NCBI RefSeq assembly: GCF_003347595.2
Contig: NZ_QCZK02000045.1
Span: 1 to 57,093 of the forward strand
DNA: 57,093 nucleotides
Source of the DNA: Botryobacter ruber
GTDB lineage: Bacteria; Bacteroidota; Bacteroidia; Cytophagales; Hymenobacteraceae
Reading direction: 5' to 3'
This document shows, piece by piece, positions 15,995 through 25,732 of this stretch (positions are counted from its first letter, which is position 1; every line of letters begins with the position of its first letter). The notes beneath the pieces are model-generated. The model made no database searches. It saw only the letters and a program-made list of their open reading frames with translations, and was not told the DNA's origin. The position numbers and the translations under genes are program-made.

Positions 15995-17209
15995 ATGATT
16001 ACACCAAAGCAAGTAGAATTAGTGAAGGCCACTGTGCCTGTATTGAGAGAACATGGCGTTGTATTGACCACTCATTTTTACAACCGTATGTTCCAGCACA
16101 ATCCAGAGTTAAAAAACGTTTTTAACATGGGCAACCAAGGCAGCGGCAAACAACAATTATCGTTGGCACTGGCTGTTTTAGCGTATGCCGAGCACATCGA
16201 AGATCCTTCTGTTTTACTCTCTGCTGTAACAAAGATCGGAAACAAACACACCAGCCTGGACATCCGTCCGGAGCATTACGCCATCGTAGGCAAGCACCTG
16301 CTGGCCTCTATCAGCGAGGTGCTGGGCGAAGGAGCCACGCCAGAACTATTGGAAGCCTGGGGTGTTGCCTATAACCAACTGGCCGACCTGATGATTGGGC
16401 TGGAGCAGAACCTGTATAGCAACACGGTAGCCAAAGAAGGAGGCTGGACCGGCTGGCGTCCGTTTATCGTGAGGCAGAAAGTGAAGGAGTCGGAAGAGAT
16501 CACTTCTTTTTACCTGTACCCTGCCGATGGCGGGAAGGTAGCCAGTTTCCTGCCGGGCCAGTACATTAGCCTCCGTTTGTTTCTGCCGGAACTGAACCTG
16601 TTTCAGCCACGCCAGTACAGCTTGTCGACAGCTCCCAACGAGGACTACTACCGCATTTCGGTAAAGAAAGAAACAGGCTCCGACATCAACCCGAATGGCA
16701 TGATCAGCAACAGGCTGCACAATATAGTAGAGGAAGGGGATGTAATAGAAGTTGCCTCACCGGCCGGAGATTTTGCCCTCGACACAACCAAGCAGACACC
16801 GGTGGTATTCATCAGCGGCGGTGTAGGACAAACGCCCCTGCTGAGCATGCTGGAGTACCTCACCAACACAGAAAGTAACCGCGAAATTATCTGGGTGCAT
16901 GGCTGCCGCAACCGGAAAGTGCATGCGTTCAGCGAGCCTATTACCACCCTGGAAGCCATGCACGGCAAGTTAAAAAAACACATCTTCTACGACACGCTTG
17001 ATGAAGAAATGCAGGTTGCCGGCTATTACGAAGGCATCGTGGAACTGGACAAACTCCGCGACCAGGCGATCTTTCAGGATGCGGATTACTACATTTGCGG
17101 CCCGGCCCCTTTTATCCAAAAGCAGTACAACGATTTAACTTCTATGGGAGTTAATAAGGAAGCGATCCATTACGAAGAATTCGGGCCTTCAAACCTGATT
17201 CTTTCTTAG
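15995..17209 (+). CDS. hmp: Flavohemoprotein, nitric oxide dioxygenase
   Basis: The 404-residue protein has an N-terminal globin (about 1-138) with distal Tyr29 in THFYNRMF and proximal His85 in IGNKHTSL, the same numbers as in E. coli Hmp. It continues with an FAD domain (QYISLRLF, PRQYSLSTAP) and an NAD(P)H domain (GGVGQTPLLSML, CGPAPFI, EEFGPS). It converts NO with O2 and NAD(P)H to nitrate in the cytoplasm. It is complete. A dyad over the -7 box lies just upstream, and an NsrR-type regulator follows after 13 bases, which points to NO-induced derepression. Confidence 0.96.
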   Translation: MITPKQVELVKATVPVLREHGVVLTTHFYNRMFQHNPELKNVFNMGNQGSGKQQLSLALAVLAYAEHIEDPSVLLSAVTKIGNKHTSLDIRPEHYAIVGKHLLASISEVLGEGATPELLEAWGVAYNQLADLMIGLEQNLYSNTVAKEGGWTGWRPFIVRQKVKESEEITSFYLYPADGGKVASFLPGQYISLRLFLPELNLFQPRQYSLSTAPNEDYYRISVKKETGSDINPNGMISNRLHNIVEEGDVIEVASPAGDFALDTTKQTPVVFISGGVGQTPLLSMLEYLTNTESNREIIWVHGCRNRKVHAFSEPITTLEAMHGKLKKHIFYDTLDEEMQVAGYYEGIVELDKLRDQAIFQDADYYICGPAPFIQKQYNDLTSMGVNKEAIHYEEFGPSNLILS

Positions 17210-17222
17210 GTTATTTAAAGTC

Positions 17223-17666
17223 ATGAAACTGAACCACTTTACAGACATTGGCCTGCGGATATCCATGTATATGGCGCAAAAGCAATTAGCTGATGAAACG
17301 ACAACCATTGCCGAGTTGTCCAGGCAGTTTGCTTTTTCCCGAAATCATTTAGTTAAAGTAGTTCAGTTTCTTTCTAACAAAGGTGTACTGGCAGCACAAC
17401 GTGGCAGGGGCGGCGGCTTACGCCTGGGCGATCATCCTGCCCACATAAAAGTTGGTCAGCTCGTGCAGCTCCTCGAGCATAACGAAAACCTGATCGACTG
17501 CCAGTCCTCCAGCTGCATGCTGCATGGAAACTGCCTGTTAAAAACAGCGCTGGACAAGGCGTATAAAGAGTTTATCGCCGTTTTAGACAGCTACTCCCTG
17601 CAGGATATCACAGCCGGAAAAACGGGAGCGCTCCTCCAACAGCTCATCAGGAGCAACACTGCCTGA
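17223..17666 (+). CDS. nsrR: Rrf2 family regulator, NsrR-like
   Basis: The 147-residue Rrf2 protein has an N-terminal winged helix (IAELSRQFAFSRNHLVKVVQFL, then the RGRGGGLRLGD wing) and three cysteines, C93, C98 and C104, in the pattern C-x4-C-x5-C used by NsrR to hold an NO-sensitive Fe-S cluster. In E. coli NsrR the cysteines sit at 91, 96 and 102. It forms an operon with hmp (13-base gap) and is expected to repress hmp until NO destroys the cluster. The candidate site is the dyad at 15955. The symbol is given by homology and context. Confidence 0.9.
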   Translation: MKLNHFTDIGLRISMYMAQKQLADETTTIAELSRQFAFSRNHLVKVVQFLSNKGVLAAQRGRGGGLRLGDHPAHIKVGQLVQLLEHNENLIDCQSSSCMLHGNCLLKTALDKAYKEFIAVLDSYSLQDITAGKTGALLQQLIRSNTA

Positions 17667-18293
17667 CAGCCTGCTGCTGTTCATACCCAAACTGAAGCAC
17701 CCGAAGCCTCTACCAGGCACATCCCGCACAGGAATTACGGCTAACATGAAAATATTTTTACAGCCAACGTAACCAGCTGAAACCTGGTGCCGTATAAAAG
17801 AACGGCTAAAAGTTGAAGATTTCATATTTTCAAGATAAAAGGAAGGCTCTCTGATGAAAAGGAGAGTCTTCTTTTTTTGTACCCCCTCGCTGAACCACCC
17901 TCCTTCTGCCTGTTCCACATCACGAATGCTGCGGTATTACCTGTGTTGCGGCTACAACGTTTCAGCTACCGCCGCAAAAAGAATTTTCTTATACACATTC
18001 CGGCTCTTCCCCAACCGGAGTTCCGATGCCATTTGTTTACCTTAACTTAACAGAAATTCCTCTTTACCCCCTGTATTCTCTTATTCACCATTATCTTCAT
18101 TATTATATATAACTATTCATATAGTTAATAGTATCACATATATACAGTAGTAAACCTGCGGCTTCCCACTTCCGGTTACGCATCTGGACCGGAACGACGA
18201 TTACACTGGCTATAGGTAATATTTATGAAACAATATGATAGTACCCGCCTCATCTGAAGCTGGCAGGTAACTACGTCCCTATTCACCCTGATT
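17667..18293. other. Intergenic region after nsrR
   Basis: Contains the terminator at 17842-17878 and an AT-rich stretch around 18080-18150 with a small AT hairpin (AACTAT/ATAGTT), probably the promoter area of the subtilase gene. No gene is supported. Confidence 0.6.
17842..17878 (+). terminator. Terminator of the hmp-nsrR operon
   Basis: Stem GAAGGCTCTC / GAGAGTCTTC (9 of 10 paired, 10-base loop) followed by a run of seven T. It lies about 175 bases after the nsrR stop. Confidence 0.8.
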
Positions 18294-19604
18294 ATGAAAA
18301 ATCCTATATTCAGAACAGCGCTTGCCTGCACCGTTCTGGCCTCTGCCGTGGTATTTACCGGCTGTCAGCAGGAAGAGCTGCTGGAAAACCAGTTTCCGAC
18401 AGCTGTAGCTACCGAGACGGTGGTGCATGGCCAGGTCATTGAAGGACAGTATATCGTGGTCCTGAAGGAGGAGGCCTCCCCCCTGCCTCTATCCGATACG
18501 AACATCAGCCTTACACGCCAGGCAGCTGTGGCTGCAAACGCCGGAATTGGCCAGGAGGCCATCAGGAAAACCTTCCGGGGGGCTGTAAGTGGTTTTGCAG
18601 CACGCCTGTCTGCCGAACAGCTTAAAACGCTTCGTAACAATCCGGAAGTGGCGTATGTCGAGCAGGACAGGATGCTTACTTTAGGAAAGTCGGAAATGGA
18701 TACTGGTTTGAACCGCAACAACAATGAGAAGGGGAAGGGAAAAAAGAAAGGCGTTAACAAACCCAAAAAATCGGACGGCGACCCAACAACAGACCCTGCT
18801 ACCTCTACAGACGGTGCGTATACCAAAATCACGCCGCTGGCGGGGGAGCTGGTACCCTGGAACATTGCCCTGGTTGGCTATGGCGACGGCACCGGTAAAA
18901 CGGTGTGGCTGATAGACTCAGGAGTAGATACAGACCACCCGGACCTGACCGTTGACCTCTCCAGAAGCATGTCTTTTGTTGAGCACATTTCGTCGGTGGA
19001 AGACGGCTACGGACATGGAACCACAGTAGCCGGCATTATAGCTGCCCGAAACAATGGCTCCGGCATGATTGGTGTAGCGGCAGGCGCAACGGTGGTCGCG
19101 CTTCGTATTTTTGATGATAATGGGGTAGGTACACTTTCCGGTACCATCGCTGCCGTGGGGCATGTAGTTGATTTTGGAAAAGCAGGCGATGTGGTGAATA
19201 TGAGCATCAGCACGGCAATTTCTTATACCCTGGATTACCTGGTAAAAAGTGCAGCCTCCAGGGGAATTAACTTTGCTGTTGCAGCAGGCAACGGTGGCGT
19301 GGATTGCATTTCTATATACCCTGCTGCCGTAGATGCCCCGGGCGTGTATACCGTATCGGCCATGGACAGCTACGGCCGAATGTGGGAATGGTCAAACTAT
19401 GGCTTATCAGTAGACTTCTCTGCTCCCGGTGTAGATGTGACCACCACCACAACTGGGGGTACCATCGGGAACGGGGCCTATGGTACTTCTTTTGCGGCCC
19501 CGCACGTAGCTGGCGTCCTGTTGCTGCGAGGCAAAGTGTACGCAAAAGGCGCCATCACCGGCGACAAAGACGCCGTACCAGATCCGATAGCCAGTTTAGA
19601 GTAA
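18294..19604 (+). CDS. Subtilisin-like serine peptidase (S8), lipoprotein
   Basis: The 436-residue protein begins with a lipoprotein signal whose lipobox FTGC places the lipidated Cys at 24. Residues about 50-130 form an I9 propeptide (GQYIVVLKEEAS ... EVAYVEQDRML). A linker rich in Lys, Asn and Gly follows (NNNEKGKGKKKGVNKPKK). The S8 domain has the full triad: Asp208 in LIDSGVDTDHPD, His241 in GYGHGTTVAG and Ser399 in GTSFAAPHVAG, with the oxyanion Asn in AAGNGG. It should be an active outer-membrane-anchored or periplasmic protease. It has no operon partner; the gene to its right is convergent. Confidence 0.93.
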   Translation: MKNPIFRTALACTVLASAVVFTGCQQEELLENQFPTAVATETVVHGQVIEGQYIVVLKEEASPLPLSDTNISLTRQAAVAANAGIGQEAIRKTFRGAVSGFAARLSAEQLKTLRNNPEVAYVEQDRMLTLGKSEMDTGLNRNNNEKGKGKKKGVNKPKKSDGDPTTDPATSTDGAYTKITPLAGELVPWNIALVGYGDGTGKTVWLIDSGVDTDHPDLTVDLSRSMSFVEHISSVEDGYGHGTTVAGIIAARNNGSGMIGVAAGATVVALRIFDDNGVGTLSGTIAAVGHVVDFGKAGDVVNMSISTAISYTLDYLVKSAASRGINFAVAAGNGGVDCISIYPAAVDAPGVYTVSAMDSYGRMWEWSNYGLSVDFSAPGVDVTTTTTGGTIGNGAYGTSFAAPHVAGVLLLRGKVYAKGAITGDKDAVPDPIASLE

Positions 19605-19624
19605 GAAGCTTCAAACTGTTCCCT

Positions 19625-21760
19625 CTACTCCTGCCACACCACCACGCCTGCCGGTATCAGTTCCCGCTGGCCAAGTAAGATTTTGGCTTTATCCGGCACC
19701 GGGAGGGTTTGGTTTTGCGATGAGTAGTTCAGCCCGAACCAGAAGCCGTTGCACCATTCCACCACGACGCCTTCGGGTAAGTTCAGCACCGGAATCTGCG
19801 CCCGCTCATACACCTTGCGCAGGACATCCCGCTCCAGTTGCCCGTCATCGGTGTCGGGACCAACGTAGGTCACGCTGCCCTTGCCTAGCTTCCTGGACAC
19901 GACGGCTGCTTTGCCTTTGTAGAACTGGTCGGTGTAGGTTGCCCACACCTCTGCCTGCGGCCCGACCTCCAGCACATCGCCCCAGTTGTTCCAGGTATAA
20001 CTTTTCCCCTCCATTTGCACTGTAGCCGTTCTCGACTCAGGCAGCAGGTCGTAGAAAATTTCCTTTACCCCCACCAGCTCATGAATCGGCTGCGCAAACA
20101 GCGCTTCCCACAGGCGCGCCTCCCGGTTCTTCTGGCCTGTGCGGGACGTGAGCACCAGGTGCCCGCCCTGCTCCACGTAGCCTTTCCAGCGGGCCACCAG
20201 CTGCTGGTCGAGCAGCTGGTAGGCAGGCGCTACCATCACCGGGTAAGCTGCGAAGTCGGCCTGCTCGTCTACCACATCCACCGGCGCTCCTACTGCTTTC
20301 AGGGCACTGTAGTAGCGCTTGAGGTGGCTTACAAAATCCCACTGGTTGGTCTGGGGCTGGTTTTCGGTTTCCCAGCGGTTGTCGGGGTTATAGAGAATAG
20401 CAGCTTTGCGGGCGAGCATGCTTTTGGGCATCGTTGCTTTTGGGTTGAAGTGTTTGCTAAGTTCCTTTAGCTCCTGGTTCACTTTCACATACTCTTCGCC
20501 CGATTTGCTTACCGCTACCCCGTCGGGTTTCATGATGCCGTAGTGGTACTGCTCCCCACCCGACAGCGGCTGCCGGAAGCGGTAGTTGCACACGAACTTG
20601 TTCCCGCCGGCCATTACGTGGTAAATCCACATGCGCACCGTGCCCGGCATGGTCTGCGGATTGTACTGCCCCCAGTTCACCTGCCCCGGCTGCAGCTCCA
20701 TCACACCCGTAACGCCGGCAATCGGCCGGAAGAAGTCGTTGGCAAAGCCAATGCCACCCATCGAGCCCATCCGGAAGCCCTGCACGCCATGCCCCATATC
20801 AAACCCCGCCACCAGGTATTTGGTATAGGTCGGGAAGTCCAGCTTTTTGAAACGCAGCGGGTCTACGGGCGAATAATCGGCCATCAGGTTGGTGGTTACC
20901 CACTGCGATTTGGCAATATGCTTTTTGAGGATGTCCTGCTGGAAAAGTACGAAGTCGGCAGCTTCGTCGGCGGTAAAGCGCTTGAAGTCGAGGATGGCAT
21001 GGGGATTGGCCTGCGCGACCAGCACCAGGTTGTTGGGCGCCTGTATCTGCTCGAAATTGTTGTAGGTGAGGCTCCAGAAGGCGGTGCCCCAGGTGCTGTT
21101 GAGGGCGTCGATGGTTTTGTATTTCTGCTTCAGCCACTCCCGGAAACGCTGCTGCGCATTTTCGCTGTAATCGAACGCGGCGCCGTAATGCGAAGGCTCG
21201 TTATCGATCTGCCAGCCCCACACGGCTTTGTTGTTGCCATAGCGTTTGGCCAGTTGGGTTACGATCTTCGCTACATACTCGCGGTATTTGGCACTCGACC
21301 ACGAAGCCTGCTGCCGGGCCCCATGCCGGATGGTGCGCCCCTCGGCGTTTACCATCAGCACATCCGGGTGCTTCTGCGTGAGCCATACCGGCGGCGTGGG
21401 CGTGGGGGTGCAGAGGATTACCTTCAGGTTATTTTTGGCAGCCAGTGCAATGGCCTGGTCAAGCCACTCAAAGTTGTATTTGCCTTCTTCGGGTTCCATT
21501 TCGGCCCAGGCAAACTCGCCGTAGTGGGTAAAGTCGAAGCCAAGGCGGCTCATGTTTTGGATGTCGCGCTCCCAGTTCTCCTGTGGCCACTGCTCCGGGT
21601 AGTAATATGACCCTACCAGCATCAGCTTGTTTTTATCGAAATACTTTTCAGCTTCCTGCGCTAAAGAAGTTCCGGTTAAACAACAGGCCAGGCACAAGGC
21701 CAGCATCTTAAAAAAATAGTTGTACCTGTCCGGATGAAGACTCCTGAAGAATGTGTGCAT
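19625..21760 (-). CDS. Beta-galactosidase, GH42
   Basis: Started at 21760 the protein has 711 residues, with a signal peptide ending at SLAQ; 27 further upstream residues are open but not signal-like. The GH42 barrel is clear from WAEMEPEEGKYNFEWLD. The acid/base is Glu188 in QIDNEPSHYG and the nucleophile about Glu355 in VMELQPGQVNWG. A glutamine-amidotransferase-like trimerisation domain (VMVAPAYQLLD) and a C-terminal beta domain follow. It should cleave beta-galactosides from galactan or arabinogalactan side chains in the periplasm. It lies downstream of the PL11 gene on the same strand but is separated from it by about 345 bases with a hairpin. Confidence 0.93.
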   Translation of the reverse strand: MHTFFRSLHPDRYNYFFKMLALCLACCLTGTSLAQEAEKYFDKNKLMLVGSYYYPEQWPQENWERDIQNMSRLGFDFTHYGEFAWAEMEPEEGKYNFEWLDQAIALAAKNNLKVILCTPTPTPPVWLTQKHPDVLMVNAEGRTIRHGARQQASWSSAKYREYVAKIVTQLAKRYGNNKAVWGWQIDNEPSHYGAAFDYSENAQQRFREWLKQKYKTIDALNSTWGTAFWSLTYNNFEQIQAPNNLVLVAQANPHAILDFKRFTADEAADFVLFQQDILKKHIAKSQWVTTNLMADYSPVDPLRFKKLDFPTYTKYLVAGFDMGHGVQGFRMGSMGGIGFANDFFRPIAGVTGVMELQPGQVNWGQYNPQTMPGTVRMWIYHVMAGGNKFVCNYRFRQPLSGGEQYHYGIMKPDGVAVSKSGEEYVKVNQELKELSKHFNPKATMPKSMLARKAAILYNPDNRWETENQPQTNQWDFVSHLKRYYSALKAVGAPVDVVDEQADFAAYPVMVAPAYQLLDQQLVARWKGYVEQGGHLVLTSRTGQKNREARLWEALFAQPIHELVGVKEIFYDLLPESRTATVQMEGKSYTWNNWGDVLEVGPQAEVWATYTDQFYKGKAAVVSRKLGKGSVTYVGPDTDDGQLERDVLRKVYERAQIPVLNLPEGVVVEWCNGFWFGLNYSSQNQTLPVPDKAKILLGQRELIPAGVVVWQE

Positions 21761-21877
21761 TGATTTTGCAAACTGAATGTTGAACAACCTGTACGACCCA
21801 CACGATGCTTTAAGATAAAAGCACAGCGGCTGTAATTTCAAAGTTAACTATTCTATCCTGATTGTAAAGGCGAATTG

Positions 21878-21905
21878 CTGCAGCAGCCACCATTCCCTTT
21901 GCTCC
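21878..21905 (+). repeat. 28-bp dispersed repeat, copy R8
   Basis: Intergenic; contains CAGCAGCCACCATTCCCTTT. Confidence 0.8.
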
Positions 21906-21988
21906 TCCTGCAGTGCAGTGGCCGGCGAACCTGCAGGAAAACCAGGTACTCTTTCCGGCACTACAGTTCCCGTACCGAACCAACAGAA

Positions 21989-22037
21989 AGAACCTCCTGC
22001 TTTTGGTGATATTGCTACCACAAAAACAGGAGGTTCT
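21989..22037 (-). terminator. Terminator-like hairpin after the PL11 gene
   Basis: An 11-bp perfect stem AGAACCTCCTG / CAGGAGGTTCT with further pairing inside. It lies 69 bases beyond the PL11 stop on the - strand. The T-run is weak. Confidence 0.6.
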
Positions 22038-22105
22038 GCTATACTTACCCGTGCCGGCGCGGCATGCGGGTCCGTGTTTATGTTACCTGCTGTGCAACAG
22101 TTTTT

Positions 22106-25100
22106 TTATTGCTTCAGCAGCCTTTCGGTTGTGTGACCCGTGCTTGTCTCGACACGGATGAAGTAAACGCCCGGTTTTAAATCCTGGCCAAAAGTTGCTG
22201 ATTGCTGTCCATCTGCCTGGTGCAGGCGCCTGCCCAGCTGGTCGAAAACAGTGTAGGTAAATTTGCCTTGTGCCACCACCGTATACGTAGTATTCGACGG
22301 GTTCGGGTACACCAACACCTGAGGCGCATGCTTCTCCTTCGTAATTCCGGTTACACCGCCCGGCTGTGCCAGTGTGATGTTCGGCATAGGCGGAGTCTGC
22401 ATATCGTACCCCAGGTAAAAGCCTGGATACGGCGGCTGGTTGTAAGCAGAATTCTGCCAGGCTATTGCCGTGCGGTACTGCGGGTCGTGCATCAGCGTGT
22501 AAATGCGGTGCTCCGTCGGAATGGTAGTTGTGAACAGAATCAGCCTTGCGTTATCCGAAGTCCGGAAGAGCATTTCCTCGCGCCAGTCGCCCAGCAGGTC
22601 GGCCGTGAGGCTGGGGTTGGCCTTGGTACTGTTGTTCGAGGAAATAGGAGCCGCCCCGTATATGGTAAACAATCGGTTCAACGAATTAGTAGCTGCATTC
22701 CACTTGTCCAGTTTCGTACCGTCCAGCAGCTCGCGGGCCAGGTCGCCGTCCCACCAGATGCCGAAGTTGTAGGTAGGTTTGTTTGTACTGATTTGCTGGC
22801 CTCTGGCGTTGTAGAGATTGCCCGAAGAACCCCATAGCTCATAACCCTTGTGGTTGGGGTCGATATCGGCAGCCATCGAACGGCCCACATCACCGGTGGT
22901 AGGTACGCCCCAGACGGTCTCGCCTGTTTTAGCATCGTAGAGCCGCAGCCCCATGCCATCGTAAGAACCCTGCGACTCCAGGTTGATCCATATTTCCTGC
23001 CCCGGACGGTCCGGGTCCATATCCGTCATGTGCAGAGCATCGCCGTGCCCGTAGCGGTAGGTCCACAAAGGTTTGCCATCGTCGTTAATCGCGCTGGAGC
23101 CATTGATTATCTCATCCTTACCGTCGCCGTCCACATCGCCAATGGTCATCTGGTGGTTGCCCTGTTCACGGTAAGCTTCGTTGCCGGGGTCTTCGCTGTT
23201 AAAAATCCAGCGAAGGGTAAGCTGTCCGTCGCGCCAGTCGTAGGCAGCCCTAGCCAGTTTATTGTAGTAGCCGCGCCCCATAATCAGGCTCGGGCGGACA
23301 CCATCCAGGTAAGCCACAGCCGACACAAAGCGGTCGGCACGGTTGCCGTAGTTATCGCCCCAGTCGTTGATGTTGCCCCGGGCAGGCTGGAAATCCACCG
23401 TAGCCATTGCTGCACCTGTCAGGCCGTTGAACACTGTCAGGAACTCCGGGCCGGTATGCACCCAGCCGCCGGAATTACGGTAGTCGACGGCGGCGTTACC
23501 AATAACAGCGCCTGTACCATCTACGGTACCATCGGCCGTTTTGAGGATGATTTCTGATTTGCCATCGCCATCGAAGTCGTAGACCATGAACTGGTTGTAA
23601 TGCGGCCCGGCAGGCATGTTGTGGCCCAGGTCGATACGCCACAGGCGTGTACCGTCCAGTTTATAGCAGTCGAAAATCTGTTTGCCGCTATAGCCACCCA
23701 TGTTATGATTCTCGACAGTTGGCGCCCATCTTAAAACAACTTCATAGGTACCGTCGCCGTCCATGTCGCCCACGCTGGCATCGTTGGCGGTATAGGTGTA
23801 GCTTTGGCCATCGGGTGTGGTGCCGCCGGCAGGTATCTGCAGCGGGATAGACAGCTGGTTGCTGCCCCAGGCAGCAGCAGCTTCGGAAGGAGTACCTTCC
23901 ACGCCGTTCACCACAGCCCGTACGGTATAGGCGCCGCCGGCAGTGGAATTGTCAACATAGTTGGTGGAGGTGGTAATGGGGGTGCTGTTGAGTTTTACGT
24001 TATCGCGGTACACGTTGAAGGCGATAGCCGCAGGGTCGGTGCCCAACAGGCGCCAGCCCACGTACACGCTGTTGCCCGTACGGACAGCCACCAGGCCGCG
24101 GTTGAGGTACTCCACTTGTTTGGGAGCAGTCACTACTTCATCGGGTAGTGCATGCGTACTTACCCGCACATTGGCGCCATAGGTAACCGTTGTACCGCCC
24201 CCGTTGATGGCATAGGCCCGCACAAAATAGGAGGTAGCAGGCGTAAGGCCAGTCAGGTTTACTGTATAAGAACCAATGCCTGCCGAAGCTGCCGCCACTT
24301 TGGTGTTAGCCGTCGTAGGATTGGCACTGGTACCGTACACCACCCCTCTTTCTGTTATTTCCGAACCACCATCCGAAGTTATGTCGCCACCTGCTACCAC
24401 AGACGTAGTGCTGATATTGGTGGCAGCTTTCGTGCTGATGACCGCAGGCGGAGCGGGAGGCAGGTACATCCGGACGATGGGCGTTACAACACCGCTTCCA
24501 TTTGTTTTGGTGTACACGATAACGGGTTTTTCAGTATCGCTCCCGACAGCCAGCGCAAGGTTACCTACCGGCTCATCGATACCGGTGGCTACGGCCTGGT
24601 CTTTCAGTTCTGCCCAGGCAGTTGCGCCTGCTTCCTGCTTAAACACACGGGCCGCCTGGCGGTAGCCGGACGAAATAGCATCAATAAAGGAAAGAAACAG
24701 GTTGCCTGCGGCATCTTTCGTCATGTGGATGTTAGGAGAATCGCGGGAGGCAAGCGAGGTGGGCGAACTCCAGGTATCGGTGGCTTTGTTATATACCACC
24801 ACGGTAGCCCTGTTCAGGTTGCCGGTGTTGAAGTAAGCAATAACCAGGTTCCCGGCACTGTTTACCGCCATGCTGGTATGCCGGATACCGCTAAAATTTG
24901 CAGGAACAGCCGTCCAGGTGCCGCCGTCGAAGCGGTAAAGGGCCATGCTGCCGGTAGTGGAGTTATTGGCTGACAGGCTGCTGAATACCAGCCAGGGCGT
25001 ACCTACCTCGTCCAGCACCAGGCTCATAGCGGCAGCTTTTGCGTCAGCCTTTACCGGACCGGAACCTACCGTTACCCAGGAAGTGCCGTCGAACATTTTC

Positions 25101-25732
25101 ACGTAAGGCGTCAGGTTGGCACCGTCGGCAAATGCGATGTAAGGGTTGTTTTCGGCATCGAATACCAGGGAGCTGCGCGGGGTGGAACCATACTGGGAAA
25201 CCGTGCTCATGCCGTTTACTGTACCCTCCGACACATACAGGTTGCCGGTGCTGTTGTTCAGCGGTTCCCAGACGCCGGTGGTGGGGTTAAATTTCTTTAC
25301 CGCCAGCCTGTTGCTGTTGGCGCCATCTACATAGGTAACATAAAGACTGTCTGTTGCATCAGCATAGATGCGGGTATAGGACGAACTGCCGGCGGAAAGG
25401 TCTTCGCCCACCTGTGCCCAGGTTCCGTCTTGCAGCTGTTTTTTTACTCTGGCTACTCCCCCTTCGGTATAGGCCACATAGGGTGTGGAAGTGGCGCCTT
25501 CGCTTACCAGCGCGATGGTGGTATGGTTGGAGGCCGCAGCAGCAACATCCTGCTCGCTGCCCAACAGCTGCCATTGCTGCGCATGAACCATGCTGGCCAT
25601 AAGCATAAACAGCAGCGTGAGAGGAACCGAGAGAATCCCTGCTAATTTTTTAGTTTGTGGAGCAGGAGAACACGGGTGGCGTTCCGGGCCTGGCCGTCCC
25701 TTCAGCCATAAAGCATGTACAGTTTTTTTCAT
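22106..25732 (-). CDS. Rhamnogalacturonan lyase PL11 with N-terminal extension and T9SS tail
   Basis: The 1208-residue secreted protein has a signal peptide (cleavage near VHAQ, residue 52) and then about 380 residues of repeated beta-strand units of propeller type (TPYVAYTEGG, NPYIAFADGA, TPWLVFSS). A Fn3/Ig-like segment follows (ITERGVVYGTSANPTT). The PL11 module is about 540-1120, with EYLNRGLVAVRTGNSVYVGW, calcium-site repeats DMDGDGTYE, DFDGDGKSE and DVDGDGKDE, and GDWREEMLFR. The last 75 residues are a type IX sorting domain (VLVYPNPSNTTYTV ... GVYFIRVET). It should cleave the rhamnogalacturonan I backbone at the cell surface. The N-terminal propeller is an unusual addition to PL11, which normally has about 600 residues. 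Confidence 0.93.
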   Translation of the reverse strand: MKKTVHALWLKGRPGPERHPCSPAPQTKKLAGILSVPLTLLFMLMASMVHAQQWQLLGSEQDVAAAASNHTTIALVSEGATSTPYVAYTEGGVARVKKQLQDGTWAQVGEDLSAGSSSYTRIYADATDSLYVTYVDGANSNRLAVKKFNPTTGVWEPLNNSTGNLYVSEGTVNGMSTVSQYGSTPRSSLVFDAENNPYIAFADGANLTPYVKMFDGTSWVTVGSGPVKADAKAAAMSLVLDEVGTPWLVFSSLSANNSTTGSMALYRFDGGTWTAVPANFSGIRHTSMAVNSAGNLVIAYFNTGNLNRATVVVYNKATDTWSSPTSLASRDSPNIHMTKDAAGNLFLSFIDAISSGYRQAARVFKQEAGATAWAELKDQAVATGIDEPVGNLALAVGSDTEKPVIVYTKTNGSGVVTPIVRMYLPPAPPAVISTKAATNISTTSVVAGGDITSDGGSEITERGVVYGTSANPTTANTKVAAASAGIGSYTVNLTGLTPATSYFVRAYAINGGGTTVTYGANVRVSTHALPDEVVTAPKQVEYLNRGLVAVRTGNSVYVGWRLLGTDPAAIAFNVYRDNVKLNSTPITTSTNYVDNSTAGGAYTVRAVVNGVEGTPSEAAAAWGSNQLSIPLQIPAGGTTPDGQSYTYTANDASVGDMDGDGTYEVVLRWAPTVENHNMGGYSGKQIFDCYKLDGTRLWRIDLGHNMPAGPHYNQFMVYDFDGDGKSEIILKTADGTVDGTGAVIGNAAVDYRNSGGWVHTGPEFLTVFNGLTGAAMATVDFQPARGNINDWGDNYGNRADRFVSAVAYLDGVRPSLIMGRGYYNKLARAAYDWRDGQLTLRWIFNSEDPGNEAYREQGNHQMTIGDVDGDGKDEIINGSSAINDDGKPLWTYRYGHGDALHMTDMDPDRPGQEIWINLESQGSYDGMGLRLYDAKTGETVWGVPTTGDVGRSMAADIDPNHKGYELWGSSGNLYNARGQQISTNKPTYNFGIWWDGDLARELLDGTKLDKWNAATNSLNRLFTIYGAAPISSNNSTKANPSLTADLLGDWREEMLFRTSDNARLILFTTTIPTEHRIYTLMHDPQYRTAIAWQNSAYNQPPYPGFYLGYDMQTPPMPNITLAQPGGVTGITKEKHAPQVLVYPNPSNTTYTVVAQGKFTYTVFDQLGRRLHQADGQQSATFGQDLKPGVYFIRVETSTGHTTERLLKQ

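Larger units (their letters stand above)
21761..22105. other. Intergenic region between PL11 and GH42 genes
   Basis: Contains repeat R8 (21878-21905) and the hairpin at 21989-22037. The rest is likely the GH42 promoter region; no gene is seen. Confidence 0.65.

Noticed and set aside
17854..18045. 63-codon frame after nsrR
   Set aside because: It starts inside the terminator stem and has no coding character.
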